A stretch of 64,000 bases of DNA from Paraflavitalea devenefica (GTDB lineage: Bacteria > Bacteroidota > Bacteroidia > Chitinophagales > Chitinophagaceae), in the NCBI RefSeq assembly GCF_011759375.1, contig NZ_JAARML010000010.1:1-64000 (forward strand), in the 5' to 3' direction. The notes under the pieces are model-generated. The model did not search any database. It worked only from the letters and a program-made list of their open reading frames with translations, and was not told the origin of the DNA. The position numbers and the translations under genes are program-made. Positions within the stretch are counted from its first letter, which is position 1. Each line of letters opens with the position of its first letter. Positions 63,280 through 64,000 of this stretch are shown here, piece by piece.

Positions 63280-64000
63280 TTGACCTTGGTATTAACAGCA
63301 ACAAAGATCAGCGACCTGCTGCAAAAGTTATCTTTACTCAAGCAAGAGATCCAAAAAGTTATTGTTGGACAGGATGAAGTGCTGGAAGAGCTACTGGTAG
63401 CCTTACTGGCCGGCGGCCATTGCCTGCTGGAAGGGGTGCCGGGCCTGGCCAAAACATTGATGGTACGCACCCTCTCGCAGGCATTGCACCTTAGTTTCCG
63501 CCGCATCCAGTTTACCCCCGACCTGATGCCTACCGATATTATTGGCACGGAAATACTGGAAGAAGACCCTGTTACAGGCAAGCGGCTCTTTATTTTCACC
63601 AAGGGCCCGCTGTTTGCCAATATCCTGCTGGCAGATGAGATCAACCGCACACCACCCAAGACCCAGTCGGCCCTGCTGGAAGCCATGCAGGAGTTTGAGG
63701 TTACTTATGCGGGCAAAACGTATCACCTGGACCGTCCCTTTTTTATACTGGCTACCCAGAACCCCATTGAGCAGGCCGGCACTTATCCCCTGCCCGAAGC
63801 GCAACTGGACCGGTTCTTATTGTATGTAAAGATCGGTTACCCTTCAGAAAAGGAAGAGATAGAGATACTGAGCAATACCACGGGTATAAAGAAACCTGCT
63901 GTAAACGCTATTGTAAGCGGCGAAGAGATCCTGCAACTGCAAGGCCTGGTGCGGGAGGTAACGATCAATGATGACCTCACCGCCTATGCGGGTCAGCTCG
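63280..64000 (+). CDS. MoxR-family AAA ATPase, truncated by the window edge
   Basis: The first 240 residues of a MoxR chaperone-like ATPase are present, running off the right edge. Walker A is GVPGLAKT and Walker B is ILLADEINRTPPKTQSALLEAMQE-like, within residues 110-135; ILATQNPIEQAGTYPLPEAQ is the sensor region. The frame has no ATG: it is open from a stop at 63166, and TTG codons at 63241, 63280 and 63286 are the only usual starts. I choose 63280 because the family's N-terminal helix begins there. MoxR proteins help assemble membrane or periplasmic complexes, usually with DUF58 and von Willebrand A genes that would follow. Confidence 0.88.
   Translation, partial: MTLVLTATKISDLLQKLSLLKQEIQKVIVGQDEVLEELLVALLAGGHCLLEGVPGLAKTLMVRTLSQALHLSFRRIQFTPDLMPTDIIGTEILEEDPVTGKRLFIFTKGPLFANILLADEINRTPPKTQSALLEAMQEFEVTYAGKTYHLDRPFFILATQNPIEQAGTYPLPEAQLDRFLLYVKIGYPSEKEEIEILSNTTGIKKPAVNAIVSGEEILQLQGLVREVTINDDLTAYAGQL

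Noticed and set aside
1..64000. CRISPR arrays, tRNA or rRNA genes, insertion sequences
   Set aside because: I saw no regular spaced repeats, cloverleaf-like or rRNA sequence, and no transposase; the only mobile element is the intron end.

Overview
The window comes from a Bacteroidota chromosome, most likely a Chitinophagaceae-type soil or plant-litter degrader. Evidence: two SusC/SusD pairs, a hybrid two-component regulator (HTCS), a type IX secretion sorting domain, lipoprotein signals, and -7 boxes of the Bacteroidota form TAnnTTTG. Almost everything from 301 to 53431 lies on the minus strand.

Layout. (1) 1-183: 3' end of a group II intron with an intact 34-nt domain V, then a short reading frame and a terminator. 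(2) 301-24069: a long glycan operon read from 23958 down to 301: GH31 with PA14, SusC, SusD, a surface glycan-binding lipoprotein, BACON-GH5, GH74-PA14 with a T9SS tail, GH31, GH97, GH39, GH42, GH43. (3) 24203-25855: a GH29 fucosidase with its own promoter. (4) 25988-35509: an operon of GH3, a CE20-like acetylesterase, GH29, a CE1-like esterase and GH2. (5) 35561-41548: a second SusC/SusD pair plus an unrecognised lipoprotein. (6) 41575-45687: the HTCS sensor-regulator. (7) 45805-49694: two more GH29 fucosidases. (8) 49744-54451: an L-fucose uptake and oxidation operon (zinc dehydrogenase, aldo/keto reductase, mutarotase, FucP) with a divergent AraC regulator. (9) 54590-64000: a degenerate SDR, a small membrane protein, a GHKL-ATPase/nuclease protein that looks like a defence gene, NarL-type kinases and response regulators, a DUF4159 protein, and the start of a MoxR ATPase.

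Together the genes read as a system for fucosylated, galactosylated and acetylated xyloglucan. GH74 and GH5 cut the backbone outside; the SusCD complexes and surface lipoproteins capture and import oligosaccharides; GH31, GH3, GH2/GH42, GH29 and the esterases strip side chains; GH39, GH43 and GH97 extend the range. Released L-fucose goes through FucP, mutarotase and fucose dehydrogenase, apparently by the non-phosphorylating route, whose lactonase and dehydratase are not in the window.

Two families of conserved promoters tie this together. Type 1 (three copies, upstream of 23958, 35397 and 41434) has direct repeats 22 bp apart at a fixed distance from a TA(G/C)TTTTA box; it is the likely HTCS site. 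Type 2 (three copies, upstream of 25855, 49579 and 53431) has a 26-bp element exactly 31 bp from a perfect TAnnTTTG box; it is the likely site of the AraC protein at 53567 and defines a fucose regulon. Neither assignment has been tested. The other strong candidate for something undescribed is the GHKL-ATPase/Shedu-like nuclease gene (56159-58165), with a perfect 12-bp inverted repeat in front of it.
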